Source of the DNA: an uncultured Flavobacteriales bacterium
GTDB taxonomy: Bacteria; Bacteroidota; Bacteroidia; Flavobacteriales_D; SKUL01
DNA length: 15,526 nt
NCBI GenBank assembly: GCA_937911795.1
Contig: CALDPJ010000182.1
Coordinates: forward strand, 1-15,526
Direction of reading: 5' to 3'
This document shows, in pieces, positions 1-7,306 of this stretch. Below the pieces are notes generated by a model, which was given only the letters and a program-made list of their open reading frames with translations, searched no databases and was not told where the DNA came from. Each line of letters starts with the position of its first letter. Positions within the stretch are counted from its first letter, which is position 1. The translations under genes were made by a program, and so were the position numbers.

Positions 1-30
1 ACCTGCTTGTCGATGGTATCGTTGGTCAGT

Positions 31-41
31 TCAAAAAATAT
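31..41 (-). other. Probable frameshift at a six-base homopolymer
   Basis: On the minus strand the gene reads GAT ATT TTT TGA and stops. With five T instead of six, it continues GAT ATT TTT GAA CTG ACC AAC GAT ACC ATC, giving an uninterrupted, compositionally normal continuation to base 1. A -1 shift at the same place meets a stop two codons later, so a classical -1 programmed slip does not rescue it. A homopolymer sequencing or polymerase error is the simplest explanation; a real inactivating mutation is the alternative. Confidence 0.65.
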
Positions 42-1290
42 CGAAGAAGGTACTGTCGGGTATAAAAATGCGGTAGGATTGTCCAGGTTCCCAGTTGTGT
101 CGGAGTTCGAATTTCCGGGGAGATGTTGTGCCTGTCCAGTCAAAATCCAACAAAACCGAATCTCTGAAAAGTTGTATTCGCTGGGTGTCTACACGAACAA
201 CCGGATGATTGAAGGAAAACCGCATCGGCTGATAAGGATTGAAATTGTACAACAAATTATCCCTGATCATCATTTCCGGATTGACATCATTCTTTCTTCG
301 GTTCAGTTTCCAACGAATGGTATCCTGAAACGCAGGTGCTGCCGATACGAGAACCTTTATTTCTTCCAGCTCCGGATACTCGCTACGGTTGCGAAACCAG
401 GTGGTCACCGTATCACCCACCACACCCCTTTCTGAAATGAGTTCGTACCGCTCATCCAGTGGCTCAACAACAATACTATCGGCAGGTTGATAAAAGATAA
501 GCCGGAGTTGGCCGTAAAAACTTTCTTCCCTGACATCAATATATTGGGCGCTGTCTGTTTCGTGAAACATGAGGATTTCCTGCGGGATGTTTGTGCTGTC
601 GGGCATTCCGGGAACCACCAGAGAATCCACAAAACCCACCTTTTCTGCGGGTGGATTATACTGATAATTACTATTGTCATCCAGCAGTGCTAAAGCCCGG
701 TAAGTCCCCGTGCGGATGTAATTGATTTCAAACTCGCCGCGCGCATTGGTTTTGCTGAAGTAATCCGGCAAACCTTTGGTGAGCATAGTATCGGAATGAT
801 TGCCGTACAACATCACCAGCGCTTCCCCAACAGGTTTTTGGTCGAAAGCATCCATAACCCTTCCTTTGAATTGCAAGGAATCCAGAAAACTTCCGGTTGA
901 GAAAACATATTGAAACCCGCTTAGTTTGTTTCCTTCGGTGAGGTCTACGATGCCATCTCCAAAATTGATAACATAAGTCGTTTCTTCCTGCAACGGACTT
1001 TTTATGTCCACAATGAGTTTTTTTCCCTTCAGCCGGAAAACGGGCCGCTCGGGCATGGACGGATTGATGACGAGCTGTGTGCTGAGATTACGCAACTGAA
1101 CAAATTCATCAAATTCAACAACTACTCTGGTGGCCGTAAAATGCGTACTGAAATTTTCGGGAACGGTCGAAAGAACAATCGGCGGATCCACATCCTGATC
1201 TCCACCGGTGGGCGGTTTCATTTGTGCGCAGGCTGTTACCAGCACCGATAGTACTACAAACAGAACAACGTATAACAGGAGTGATTTCAA
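31..1290 (-). CDS. Ig-like (Big_5) domain lipoprotein, frameshifted near its C-terminus
   Basis: Predicted outer-membrane-attached lipoprotein of a kind common in Bacteroidota. The hydrophobic N-terminus ends in a lipobox (VTAC, Cys21) followed by KPPTGGDQDVDPP. A bacterial Ig-like segment follows at about residues 35-130 (VLSTVPENFST, VVVEFDEFVQL), then a carboxypeptidase-regulatory-like beta sandwich at about 138-210 (FKGRVMDAFDQKPVGEA, NARGEFEINYIRTGTYRA), then beta-rich sequence. The start is TTG in a TTGA overlap with the stop of the upstream sulfoxide reductase gene, which suggests translational coupling; no in-frame ATG precedes the lipobox. The frame stops at 31-33, but removing one base from the six-T run just before the stop restores an open frame (DIFELTNDTIDKQ) to the window edge. 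The gene is therefore either frameshifted or carries a homopolymer error, and its true end lies outside the window. Precise function unknown. Confidence 0.8.
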   Translation of the reverse strand: MKSLLLYVVLFVVLSVLVTACAQMKPPTGGDQDVDPPIVLSTVPENFSTHFTATRVVVEFDEFVQLRNLSTQLVINPSMPERPVFRLKGKKLIVDIKSPLQEETTYVINFGDGIVDLTEGNKLSGFQYVFSTGSFLDSLQFKGRVMDAFDQKPVGEALVMLYGNHSDTMLTKGLPDYFSKTNARGEFEINYIRTGTYRALALLDDNSNYQYNPPAEKVGFVDSLVVPGMPDSTNIPQEILMFHETDSAQYIDVREESFYGQLRLIFYQPADSIVVEPLDERYELISERGVVGDTVTTWFRNRSEYPELEEIKVLVSAAPAFQDTIRWKLNRRKNDVNPEMMIRDNLLYNFNPYQPMRFSFNHPVVRVDTQRIQLFRDSVLLDFDWTGTTSPRKFELRHNWEPGQSYRIFIPDSTFFDIF

Positions 1291-1799
1291 ATCAGCGTGG
1301 GGATATATTTTGCGAGAATTTCCAGATGCAACCGATCGGTTTCATCAAAAGTTGAAGTCTCGGTGTGATCAATGTCCAGTACCATCACTACCTTATTATT
1401 GGCATCGAAAACCGGAACAACAATTTCCGATCTCGAAAGCGCATCACAGGCAATATGACCCGGAAATTCATTGACATCCATTACTACCTGTGTTTCGCCT
1501 TTTTCCCAGGCGGTTCCGCAAACACCTTTCCCTCGTTTTATCCTCACACAAGCGGGTGTGCCCTGAAACGGACCCAATACCAGTTCATCTCCATCTACCA
1601 GATAAAATCCAACCCAGTAATGCCGGAGATTGTTTTTCAGAATTGCGGTGATGTTTGCGAGGTTGGCCATCAGATTGGATTCACCGGTTGTAATGGCTTC
1701 AATTTGCTGCTGGCTTTCGCGATAACGTTGTGATTTATCCACAGAGACAATTTGACCCAAAGATACGTATCCATTGCTATTCGGCACATGCAGCCACAC
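1287..1799 (-). CDS. msrC: Free methionine-(R)-sulfoxide reductase (GAF domain)
   Basis: GAF-fold enzyme that reduces free methionine-R-sulfoxide to methionine in the cytoplasm, using thioredoxin-type reductant; it repairs oxidative damage. The three cysteines of the fRMsr family are all present and in family spacing: Cys84 (TPACVRI), Cys94 (GVCGTA) and Cys118 (HIACDA). They sit in the conserved WVGFYLV...GPFQG...KGVCG...SEIVVPVF...VLDIDH framework. Length (170 residues as given) fits the family. The start is uncertain: the longest frame opens with GTG inside the end of comF (23-base overlap), and no in-frame ATG exists before the conserved region. The real start could be a later TTG or GTG; the GTG at codon 20, just before DKSQRYRE, matches where family similarity should begin. 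Downstream it overlaps the Ig-like lipoprotein gene by four bases. The set comF, fRMsr, lipoprotein looks like one transcript. Confidence 0.9.
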   Translation of the reverse strand: MWLHVPNSNGYVSLGQIVSVDKSQRYRESQQQIEAITTGESNLMANLANITAILKNNLRHYWVGFYLVDGDELVLGPFQGTPACVRIKRGKGVCGTAWEKGETQVVMDVNEFPGHIACDALSRSEIVVPVFDANNKVVMVLDIDHTETSTFDETDRLHLEILAKYIPTLI

Positions 1800-2457
1800 A
1801 AAGGCTCACCTCGGCATATCCTGTTTTCTGAAACGTTACGATGCAGCTCTCCAACGTAGAGCCGGTTGTAACCACGTCATCTACCAACAAAACGTGACGG
1901 CATGGCCGTTCCTGAAAGTTCATCAACTCAAATGCTCCCTGCACATTTTTATATCTGTCGAATCTGGATTTCCGGGTTTGTGTTGGGTTGTTTATCGCCC
2001 GAACAAGGGTAGTGGTGTCGAGAGGAATTCCACACACTTCTGATATTCCAAGGGCAATCAGCTCGCTCTGATTAAATCCGCGCTTTTTTAACTTTTTTGG
2101 ATGCAGCGGAACCGGTACTACGCGATCTATCTCGGCAAAGCGTTCATTTCCTTTAAGTTTTGCTCCCAGCATCCGACCGATGGTTAATCCTACTTCGGTG
2201 TCTTTGTGATATTTGAGCTGGTGCATCAGGCGTTGGACCCGGTTCCCTTTATTGAAATAAAACAAGGCAGTGCCGGCTTTGAGCGGCGCTCTTCCCCAGA
2301 AAAGCTTTTCTACGGGGTTGTCGGGATACGTGTGATAGTCGGTAAAAGGAAGTGCTGTGAGACACGCGGTACAAACCACAGATTCTCCACGAGCCATGGG
2401 TTGCTCACAGGCCGAACAATTGTTGGGAAAGAAGATGGAGAGCAATTCCCGAAACAT
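1777..2457 (-). CDS. comF: ComF family phosphoribosyltransferase-like protein
   Basis: Member of the ComFC/GntX family, linked in other bacteria to natural transformation (handling of incoming single-stranded DNA). The N-terminus carries a four-cysteine zinc-ribbon pattern (Cys14/Cys17 and Cys29/Cys32: CSAC and CTAC). The type I phosphoribosyltransferase part follows, with VPVPLHPKKLKKRGFNQSE at about 114-132 and the PRPP-binding loop LLVDDVVTTGST at 190-201. The 226-residue length is normal for the family. The ATG start is clear; the 106-base gap to the divergent gene at 2564 must hold its promoter, but I see no convincing match to a Bacteroidota promoter there. Its 3' end overlaps the longest reading of the sulfoxide reductase gene. 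No other competence gene is in the window, so a role in DNA uptake in this organism is inferred only from the family. Confidence 0.92.
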   Translation of the reverse strand: MFRELLSIFFPNNCSACEQPMARGESVVCTACLTALPFTDYHTYPDNPVEKLFWGRAPLKAGTALFYFNKGNRVQRLMHQLKYHKDTEVGLTIGRMLGAKLKGNERFAEIDRVVPVPLHPKKLKKRGFNQSELIALGISEVCGIPLDTTTLVRAINNPTQTRKSRFDRYKNVQGAFELMNFQERPCRHVLLVDDVVTTGSTLESCIVTFQKTGYAEVSLCVAACAE

Positions 2458-2563
2458 GGCGCATTAGTAATTGGTGAAATGTTTTTAAAAGAAGAATGTA
2501 CTCAGATGATTAATTTGAAGTTAAATTAGCAATTTCGCGTAAAATAAATCGTAATTTAAAGCT

Positions 2564-3502
2564 ATGAGTACAACGCTTCCGCCAAAACAGAATCCTCCGA
2601 AAGAAGGTAAAGACAACAACAAAAGATTACTGATCATTTTAATTGTGCTGCTCGCAGTAACCAGTGGTGTTCTGGGTTTCTTATTGCTGAATCAGACACA
2701 AGTAGTGGAAGAGCAGTCGACAGATTTGCTGGAATTGGAAAATGAATCGCTGGCGCTGAAGAATGATCTTCAGGAGATGCTGATTCAGTACGACACCGTT
2801 ACAGTTACCAATGAAAAAATGCAGGCGGAGATTCTTGCGCAGCAGGAACAGCTTCGGGAACTACTTAAACAGGTAGATAAACATAAGGACGACGCATGGA
2901 TCATTCATAAGCTGAAAAAGGAAGCCAGCACGCTGCGCACCGTTATGAAGGGATACCTGGTGACAATCGATTCTTTGAACACATTAAATATTAATTTGCG
3001 ACTGGATCGTGACAGCCTCAACCGGGCGTTGTCCTCTGTTTCTGAGGAAAAAAGTTTGTTGCAAACCAAAACTCAGAATCTGGAAGGAATCGTTGCCAAA
3101 GGATCGGTTTTGCCTGCCCGCGATTTTGTTGCAGAAGCCATACGGGTTCGCGGCAGCGGAAAACAATCATCCACGAACAGAGCAGATCGGGCAGAAATGG
3201 TCAAAGTCTGTTTTAAGATTGGTGAAAATACGATTGCCAAGCGAGGGAAGAAGACCTTGTTCCTGCGGATCATCAGCCCCGAGGCGATGGTTTTAGAGGA
3301 TTCTTCCGGCGAACCAAAAACCTTTAATTTCGAAGGCGTGTCGGGTGTTTACAGCGTAAAGCGTGAAATAGATTACGATAATGCAGAGCAGGATGTGTGC
3401 ATCTACTATACCGTGAACAGCGAACTTCCCACCGGACAATACATCGTAGAACTGTACGAGTCAGAAACTAAAATTGGCACTACTACTTTCGATTTACGCT
3501 AA
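2564..3502 (+). CDS. Membrane-anchored coiled-coil protein, function unknown
   Basis: I do not recognise a named family. The 312-residue protein has a short, lysine- and proline-rich N-terminus (about 1-21), one strong transmembrane segment (about 22-43, RLLIILIVLLAVTSGVLGFL), a long heptad-like coiled coil (about 47-178, rich in Leu/Glu/Gln/Lys), and a beta-rich C-terminal domain (about 205-312) ending GTTTFDLR. The layout is that of an inner-membrane protein with its coiled coil and end domain in the periplasm. Two cysteines in the end domain (about 216 and 279) could form a disulfide. It may be labelled SMC-like or chromosome-segregation-like in automatic annotation because of the coiled coil, but no ATPase motif is present. 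It stands alone, divergent from comF, and its stop codon directly abuts that of the convergent beta-barrel gene. Confidence 0.8.
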   Translation: MSTTLPPKQNPPKEGKDNNKRLLIILIVLLAVTSGVLGFLLLNQTQVVEEQSTDLLELENESLALKNDLQEMLIQYDTVTVTNEKMQAEILAQQEQLRELLKQVDKHKDDAWIIHKLKKEASTLRTVMKGYLVTIDSLNTLNINLRLDRDSLNRALSSVSEEKSLLQTKTQNLEGIVAKGSVLPARDFVAEAIRVRGSGKQSSTNRADRAEMVKVCFKIGENTIAKRGKKTLFLRIISPEAMVLEDSSGEPKTFNFEGVSGVYSVKREIDYDNAEQDVCIYYTVNSELPTGQYIVELYESETKIGTTTFDLR

Positions 3503-6500
3503 TTAAAAATAGGCGCGAATCTGAACACCGCCGCTGTGAACCGCATCAATTTCTTCTGATTTACGCCCGTTGTAATTCAGGTTGAGTTGCACGTTGTTTC
3601 CCAAACTGCGTTGGTATGAAATCGACCAGGTGAAGTTGGTGCCGGCACGCAAACCTTCGAGCATTTCATAGGTTAAAGAAGAATTTCCTTCCCCATCGAA
3701 CCGGATGTTCACCATATTTACCTGCGCCAGGAAGCTTCCTTTTGATACCTCATTGTATCGGAGCTCCACTCCCAGATCCTGAAGTATGGCTTTTTCTCCG
3801 CCCAGATCTTCATCATTATCTTTTTCGGTATAGCGAAATTTTAGCGTTCCGCGAAAGCTGGTGTTTGGCTGATAGCTCACCGACGGCTCCAGTTCATTAT
3901 AGAAAATATCAAAATTTCGACCGTCCAGATAATCAGATAGATTGCGGCGGTTACCTTGTTCGACCCGGACAACTGTGCCGATAACCCGACTGATATTGTA
4001 CCGCGCCTTGATCTCGTTCATTTCGGTGCTTCTGGAGTCGAATCCATTGGTGAGCAGGGATTTACCGGTATTGAGTCCAAAGGTGTAATCCACTCCGAAC
4101 TTTGAGTTGGACCGGTTGATAAAAACTGTGTTGCGCAAAGAGGAGTTGGAAGAAATTAACGCGGTATCGGCCAGTTCAGTCACAAAAGGGTTGAAGCGGT
4201 TTGCCCCTTCTTCTCCCGAAGTTTTCCGATCGATGCGAAACGCGAGCTGGTCGGATAATTTCGAGAGTAATTTCAAAGCGCCGGTTTTATTGCCCCAGAT
4301 GGCTATCGGATTCCAGTTTACAGAATGGCTGTATTGATTCGTAAAAGCGCGGATATAATTATCTGTGGGAGTGAAAATTCTAAGGTATCTGTTGCCGTCT
4401 TCGGGTCTTGCCAACTCAAACTCATTGAGTTCCTGTACATCATTCTCGTTGTAGTCAATCCATGTGTACGGGCCTTGTCCGGTAGGATCGGGAACATAGA
4501 TGAATTCCCGCGCCCGCTCCAAACCCGAGCCGATTTCGTAATAGAGATTCATCGTCAAAGCCCCTTTTAAAATGCGCAGATCGTAGTTGATGTTTCCAAC
4601 CAGCGTATTTTCAGGTTGACTGATTGCGGTTTCTTCATTCAGCACTTTCATTTGCCGCGAAATTACCCGGCTGCGAATCTGATGCCGGGGATCTTTGGAG
4701 TATCCCAGTTCAACACCATATTGTTCTGCAAATTCAGAACTCACCAGCTCATTTTGTAAACCCCGGCGGTCGGTTCGCTGAGAGTAAAAAAGCCGGTACT
4801 CCAGTTTGGTGGTATCCGGATTCCCAATATAAACTTCCCATTCGTGAAAGTTGTAACTGTTGTTGCCGAGCGTATCGCCACCTCCGCTCAGAAATATATT
4901 TTTCTCGCGTTCGTCTACATATCCTACATTGAACCAGTCAAATTTCTTAATGGCATTGGTCCGATGCCGCTCAAAGCGAGTGTCGATTTCTCCCTTACTT
5001 GTCAGAAAACTTCCTTCAATATCCAGAAAATACGATTTGTAGTCGAGCAGACCTGAAAGTTGGTTGCGAAAACCCTCAAACACATTCGCCGCAGTGAAAG
5101 ACTCCAGTTCGTAGTGAATATTGAAAATTCCTCGTTTTTCAAGTCCGATTCCGGCCATAGCCCGATGTTGGTTGGTAGCTTGCTGGATGCTCTGTAGGTT
5201 CCAGTCACGCTCAAATTCTACCGAGCGGAACCGTTCAATCGGTTCAAACCGCGCCTCGACAAGTTCATAAATCGCTGTTGTATTCAGGTAAAAAGGGTTT
5301 TTTGTTTTTGCCGGTTGAAGATTGTTTTTATTCTGCCAGACCACGCGGGCTGCCGCGCCGGTATTCTGGTCATTGTGGACTCCAGAAAATGTATTGACAT
5401 CCCGGTTGGATACAGCGAGCTCTACACCGAGTGAGGTTTCTTCGGATATTTTCCAGCGTCCTCCGGCGGAAACCATCTGTTGTTTTTTGGGCGTCACCAA
5501 TAAAATTACCGGCTCAAAACGGCCGTTGAGTATGAGTTGTCCTGCGATGGTGTCGGGAGCTACCCACCGGAAAATTCTTCCGCTGGCGCCGAATCCGGCC
5601 TGCACATAATTGCCGTTTCCTTCGCCCACATTCGAAAAGGAGAGTTGGTAAAAAGCGCTGTCGGGATTGTTGGAATGAACGAATACACTGTCATAACCCA
5701 GGCTGTCGGTCATCAGGTATAAAATCTGTTGATTGCTGTGTTCCACACTATCTATGGCGGGCACAACTGCATCGTTGATGTTGTTGCCAATGGTCGATAG
5801 GAAATTTTTATCAGCTTGTGACAGGTCCTGCTGCAATGGTTGATTTTTAGAGTCCTGCTCCGAATAAACATTCAAATGCAGGTCGAATTTTTCAGAATTC
5901 AAACCGGTGGCGAGTTGCAACATCGTGCGCGAGTAGTTCCGCTCCGAGTACTGAAACTCAATGATTATTCTTCGGTCTTTGGTGATTAACTGGTTTGGCG
6001 TAAAAACGATTTCTGCAGCGTTATAATCAATGATGTAATCGTTTTCCTGACCACGCTTGAGTAATCTACCATCGATATAAACCCTTTCTGTTCCCGCCAG
6101 AACAATGATGAATTCTTCCCCCTCGGCACCTCTCAATCTGTATGGTCCCTGATTGCCTTCCGAACCGAGGATTTGCTGCCGCGACCATTTTCCTTTGGAA
6201 ATTGCTGCGCTGACCTGCGCATACATAAGGTTATTTTCGTCTGATTCTTCGCGATTCTGATTCAGTTTTTGTCGGGTTTCAAAAGATCCACCCTGGGCCC
6301 GCTTAAAGTAATTCATGAAATACCCGGAGGGTTTCTGCAACTGAAAATCTCCGACAGTGAGTCGGTTCCGATCATCGAAAAGCTGAATATATACCTGGTC
6401 GAAATCCTGGAGCTGTGCTGTGTTTCCTTCGGGTTGAATCGGAATATTGTTGTCAGTTACCGAAGCCAGAATGGAAATATTATCCGTGAGTTTTCCGGAT

Positions 6501-7009
6501 AATGATAGGTTGAGCCCGGAGTTTACAGTTAAATCCTGATTGTTTCCGAATCCCACACCCCGTGAGATGCTTCCACTTTTTTCGAGGCCCCCGAGACTGA
6601 AAATGTCATTCTGTTCACGAAGATCCTCAGGTCGGTAAACAAATGGGTTATAAGCTTCGGATTCACCTGGTTCAATCTGATCGATGGATTTGTGAAATTG
6701 AGGTTCACCAAAGGAAAGCGGAAACGTACGGTACGTAATCCGAAGGGAATCGGCCGGAGGTACAGAATCGGTCCATGAAAAGGTTGCAGCTATGTAATCA
6801 ATGAAATAAGCCGAAGAGTCTACTGGATTTCCTGAAACAGTGACGAATAAGGATCCCGGAATTATGCTGAGTGAGTCGAGGCGGACGGTGTCGGTTGGAA
6901 TGGCAATGGTTTGCTCCCGCAAATTGGATAAATCCTGGGCGGTTGCAGGCTGTGCTGCAAGCAATAGCGTCAGGACAAATAGTGCGAAAAGAAGGCGGTG
7001 TTGCAACAA
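3503..7009 (-). CDS. Large outer-membrane beta-barrel protein, uncharacterised Bacteroidota family
   Basis: A 1,168-residue exported protein. The signal peptide (about 1-24) ends AQPATAQ. An N-terminal beta-rich part (about 35-100) precedes a strongly motif-like block at about 145-240: GSISRGVGFGNNQDL, SGKLTDNISI, DNNIPIQPEGNTAQLQDFD and LTVGDFQL. The rest is a long run of alternating aromatic/polar strands with turns rich in Asn, Asp and Gly (about 350-1168), ending in ...VQIRAYF. A terminal phenylalanine is the usual signature of a BAM-inserted outer-membrane barrel. The motif block recalls parts of SprA-like giant translocon barrels, but the protein is about half the size of SprA and I do not assign it to the type 9 secretion system. 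No TonB box or Cys-lipobox is visible. The start is TTG (a second TTG follows at once); the upstream in-frame stop at 7052-7054 leaves no ATG option before the signal peptide. Function unknown. Confidence 0.82.
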   Translation of the reverse strand: MLQHRLLFALFVLTLLLAAQPATAQDLSNLREQTIAIPTDTVRLDSLSIIPGSLFVTVSGNPVDSSAYFIDYIAATFSWTDSVPPADSLRITYRTFPLSFGEPQFHKSIDQIEPGESEAYNPFVYRPEDLREQNDIFSLGGLEKSGSISRGVGFGNNQDLTVNSGLNLSLSGKLTDNISILASVTDNNIPIQPEGNTAQLQDFDQVYIQLFDDRNRLTVGDFQLQKPSGYFMNYFKRAQGGSFETRQKLNQNREESDENNLMYAQVSAAISKGKWSRQQILGSEGNQGPYRLRGAEGEEFIIVLAGTERVYIDGRLLKRGQENDYIIDYNAAEIVFTPNQLITKDRRIIIEFQYSERNYSRTMLQLATGLNSEKFDLHLNVYSEQDSKNQPLQQDLSQADKNFLSTIGNNINDAVVPAIDSVEHSNQQILYLMTDSLGYDSVFVHSNNPDSAFYQLSFSNVGEGNGNYVQAGFGASGRIFRWVAPDTIAGQLILNGRFEPVILLVTPKKQQMVSAGGRWKISEETSLGVELAVSNRDVNTFSGVHNDQNTGAAARVVWQNKNNLQPAKTKNPFYLNTTAIYELVEARFEPIERFRSVEFERDWNLQSIQQATNQHRAMAGIGLEKRGIFNIHYELESFTAANVFEGFRNQLSGLLDYKSYFLDIEGSFLTSKGEIDTRFERHRTNAIKKFDWFNVGYVDEREKNIFLSGGGDTLGNNSYNFHEWEVYIGNPDTTKLEYRLFYSQRTDRRGLQNELVSSEFAEQYGVELGYSKDPRHQIRSRVISRQMKVLNEETAISQPENTLVGNINYDLRILKGALTMNLYYEIGSGLERAREFIYVPDPTGQGPYTWIDYNENDVQELNEFELARPEDGNRYLRIFTPTDNYIRAFTNQYSHSVNWNPIAIWGNKTGALKLLSKLSDQLAFRIDRKTSGEEGANRFNPFVTELADTALISSNSSLRNTVFINRSNSKFGVDYTFGLNTGKSLLTNGFDSRSTEMNEIKARYNISRVIGTVVRVEQGNRRNLSDYLDGRNFDIFYNELEPSVSYQPNTSFRGTLKFRYTEKDNDEDLGGEKAILQDLGVELRYNEVSKGSFLAQVNMVNIRFDGEGNSSLTYEMLEGLRAGTNFTWSISYQRSLGNNVQLNLNYNGRKSEEIDAVHSGGVQIRAYF

Positions 7010-7241
7010 AGCGGATTTGGAACTAAAGTTAATTCGAATTCTTAAAGTGAATCAACTCCCTGAAGGTGGCAGTTACTTTACGTCGAAAGCCTCAGAAAAT
7101 TATATAAGCATGGAAATTAAACAGGAAGTATCATTGTAGTGAGAAAATATGAACCGAAAATGATGTATTTAAAAATATTCGTAGTACAACCCGAAATAGT
7201 AGTCTTTAAACTCCCGAAAGAAATACTTAGTCTAACTTTTG

Positions 7242-7271
7242 TTGTGCCTTTGTCATAAAAAAGTAAATTTG
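7242..7271 (+). promoter_or_regulatory. Bacteroidota-type promoter for the substrate-binding protein gene
   Basis: TTG at 7242-7244 and TAAATTTG at 7264-7271 are separated by 19 bases. They match the -33 TTG and -7 TAnnTTTG elements known for Bacteroidota sigma-ABfr promoters with ideal spacing. The expected start of transcription is near 7278, leaving about 29 bases of leader before the ATG at 7307. The rest of the 297-base gap from 7010 is AT-rich with no other recognisable element; a promoter for the minus-strand beta-barrel gene must lie in its left part but I see no good match. Confidence 0.7.
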
Positions 7272-7306
7272 ATTCTGCCTCAGTGATTAAAAAGTGAACC
7301 ATCCCA

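Noticed and set aside
31..41. Programmed -1 ribosomal frameshift at the T run
   Set aside because: A -1 slip meets TGA two codons later; only a net +1 change (loss of one T) restores the long frame, so a sequence error or mutation is more likely.
2458..2563. Promoters for the divergent comF and coiled-coil genes
   Set aside because: TTG and TA-rich stretches exist but no pair matches TTG-N17-23-TAnnTTTG on either strand well enough to call.
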